Below, one piece after another: positions 15,699 to 16,230 of a stretch of 16,230 bases of DNA. The stretch comes from an uncultured Lachnospiraceae bacterium (lineage in GTDB: Bacteria > Bacillota > Clostridia > Lachnospirales > Lachnospiraceae): the NCBI GenBank assembly GCA_947178465.1, contig CAMWYL010000029.1, positions 1 to 16,230 of the forward strand, written 5' to 3'. Numbering within the stretch: the first letter of the stretch is position 1; each line of letters opens with the position of its first letter. The notes under the pieces were generated by a model. It saw nothing but the letters and a program-made list of their open reading frames with translations, made no database searches and was not told where the DNA came from. A program made the position numbers and the translations under genes.

Positions 15699-16230
15699 CT
15701 GCTTCTCCCTCCTCTCTTTGCAACAGCTCCTCCAACGCAAGGCCATCATCCTCCTTCGGCTCCATCTTACCCATGTTGACCAAAAGATTCGCCTCGCCGC
15801 GCACAAAGCCGTGTACCTCACCGATAATGCTTCCGTTAATCTGTCCCTGCACGAGACCGTCTACCCGCATCAGGCCGGAATTCCGCTCAATCTTCAGCGG
15901 AATAGATACCGCAAACGAAGTCTTGTCAATAATCTTCTCACCCAGCAGGAGAATCTGTGGAAGCACGAACATAACCGTAAAAATGGAAAGAATCGTACCA
16001 CGGCCCAGACATTGCCCGATACCGCATACAGCGCCGTCTGAGGACATTTGTCCAATCAGAATGCCAGCAAGCGCAAGCATGGTGCCGGAAGTAACAATGG
16101 TCGGGAACGCGAAGTTCATTGTCTCAATAATGGCTTCCTTTTTGGGCATTTTGTCCTTTATCTCCAGAAATCTTCCGGAAATAACAATCGCATAGTCAAT
16201 GTTGGCGCCCATCTGAATAGAGGACACGAT
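15676..16230 (-). CDS. MMPL/RND-family transporter, C-terminal part (cut by window edge)
   Basis: The last ~184 residues of a gene whose start lies beyond the right edge; the frame is open through base 16230. The visible part begins IVSSIQMGANIDYAIVISGR, the MMPL hallmark (G.xIDYaI...R) leading out of one membrane helix, followed by FPTIVTSGTMLALAGILIG and a helix pair ending in FTVMFVLPQILLL. This is the layout of the last membrane bundle of MmpL/YdfJ-like transporters, which move lipids or hydrophobic molecules across the membrane using the proton gradient. After the last helix comes an unusual cytoplasmic tail: a seven-fold tetrapeptide repeat (bases 15778-15861), then a strongly acidic end (EELLQREEGEADEEKKEI). 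The stop overlaps the start of the GLUG surface protein gene, so the two are very likely co-translated. Substrate unknown. Confidence 0.9.
   Translation of the reverse strand: MVSSIQMGANIDYAIVISGRFLEIKDKMPKKEAIIETMNFAFPTIVTSGTMLALAGILIGQMSSDGAVCGIGQCLGRGTILSIFTVMFVLPQILLLGEKIIDKTSFAVSIPLKIERNSGLMRVDGLVQGQINGSIIGEVHGFVRGEANLLVNMGKMEPKEDDGLALEELLQREEGEADEEKKEI
15778..15861 (-). repeat. seven-fold tetrapeptide repeat in the MMPL transporter tail
   Basis: The tail reads DGLV-QGQI-NGSI-IGEV-HGFV-RGEA-NLLV: seven consecutive units of polar-Gly-x-aliphatic, the last lacking Gly. The codons differ from unit to unit, so the repeat is kept at protein level. Such a period would suit a short beta-strand or tight beta-turn ladder. 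Confidence 0.7.

Noticed and set aside
15699..15821. N-terminal extension of the surface protein by 41 residues
   Set aside because: The extension is Arg/Trp/Cys-rich and lies within the transporter gene in another frame; the signal peptide and ribosome site place the start at 15698.
1..16230. Insertion sequences, CRISPR arrays, tRNA or rRNA genes
   Set aside because: I saw no transposase or integrase motifs, no regularly spaced repeats, and no tRNA/rRNA-like sequence; almost all of the window is filled by the ten minus-strand genes.

Overview
The window looks like a piece of a Clostridia chromosome, most likely Lachnospiraceae-like. The reasons are the moderate, uneven GC content, strong AGGAGG/GGATGG-type ribosome binding sites, Gram-positive surface-protein architecture and a Firmicutes-style glycan locus. 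This placement is an inference; no marker gene is present. All ten genes read on the minus strand, so the biological order runs from the right edge to the left.

Region 1 (16230 to 11799): the 3' end of an MMPL/RND-family membrane transporter, translationally coupled by a 23-base overlap to a gene for a 1299-residue surface protein. That protein has a signal peptide, two GLUG-repeat blocks separated by two long helical/coiled-coil arms and two InlB-B-like repeats, and a C-terminal membrane anchor. A rho-independent terminator (about 11706-11740) closes this unit.

Region 2 (11738 to 1): a promoter overlapping that terminator starts an eight-gene surface-glycan operon. The order is MBOAT O-acyltransferase, SGNH-type partner, glutamine-dependent asparagine synthase homologue (AsnB), LIC_10190-like polytopic membrane protein, YfhO-family membrane protein, GT11 fucosyltransferase, GT2 glycosyltransferase, and a DUF6056-like membrane protein cut by the left edge. 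Genes overlap or lie 18-81 bases apart. A possible internal promoter with a flanking inverted repeat precedes asnB.

Taken together, region 2 reads as a glycan assembly and decoration module. The cytoplasmic GT2 and GT11 enzymes build or fucosylate a lipid-linked glycan. Three large membrane proteins with acidic residues in their first outside loop may transfer sugars outside the membrane. The MBOAT/SGNH pair would O-acylate the polymer, and AsnB would amidate a carboxyl group. No flippase, polymerase or priming transferase lies in the window. Region 1 is a separate unit: a transporter plus an elaborate anchored surface protein whose joint function I do not recognise, and it is the best candidate here for an undescribed system.
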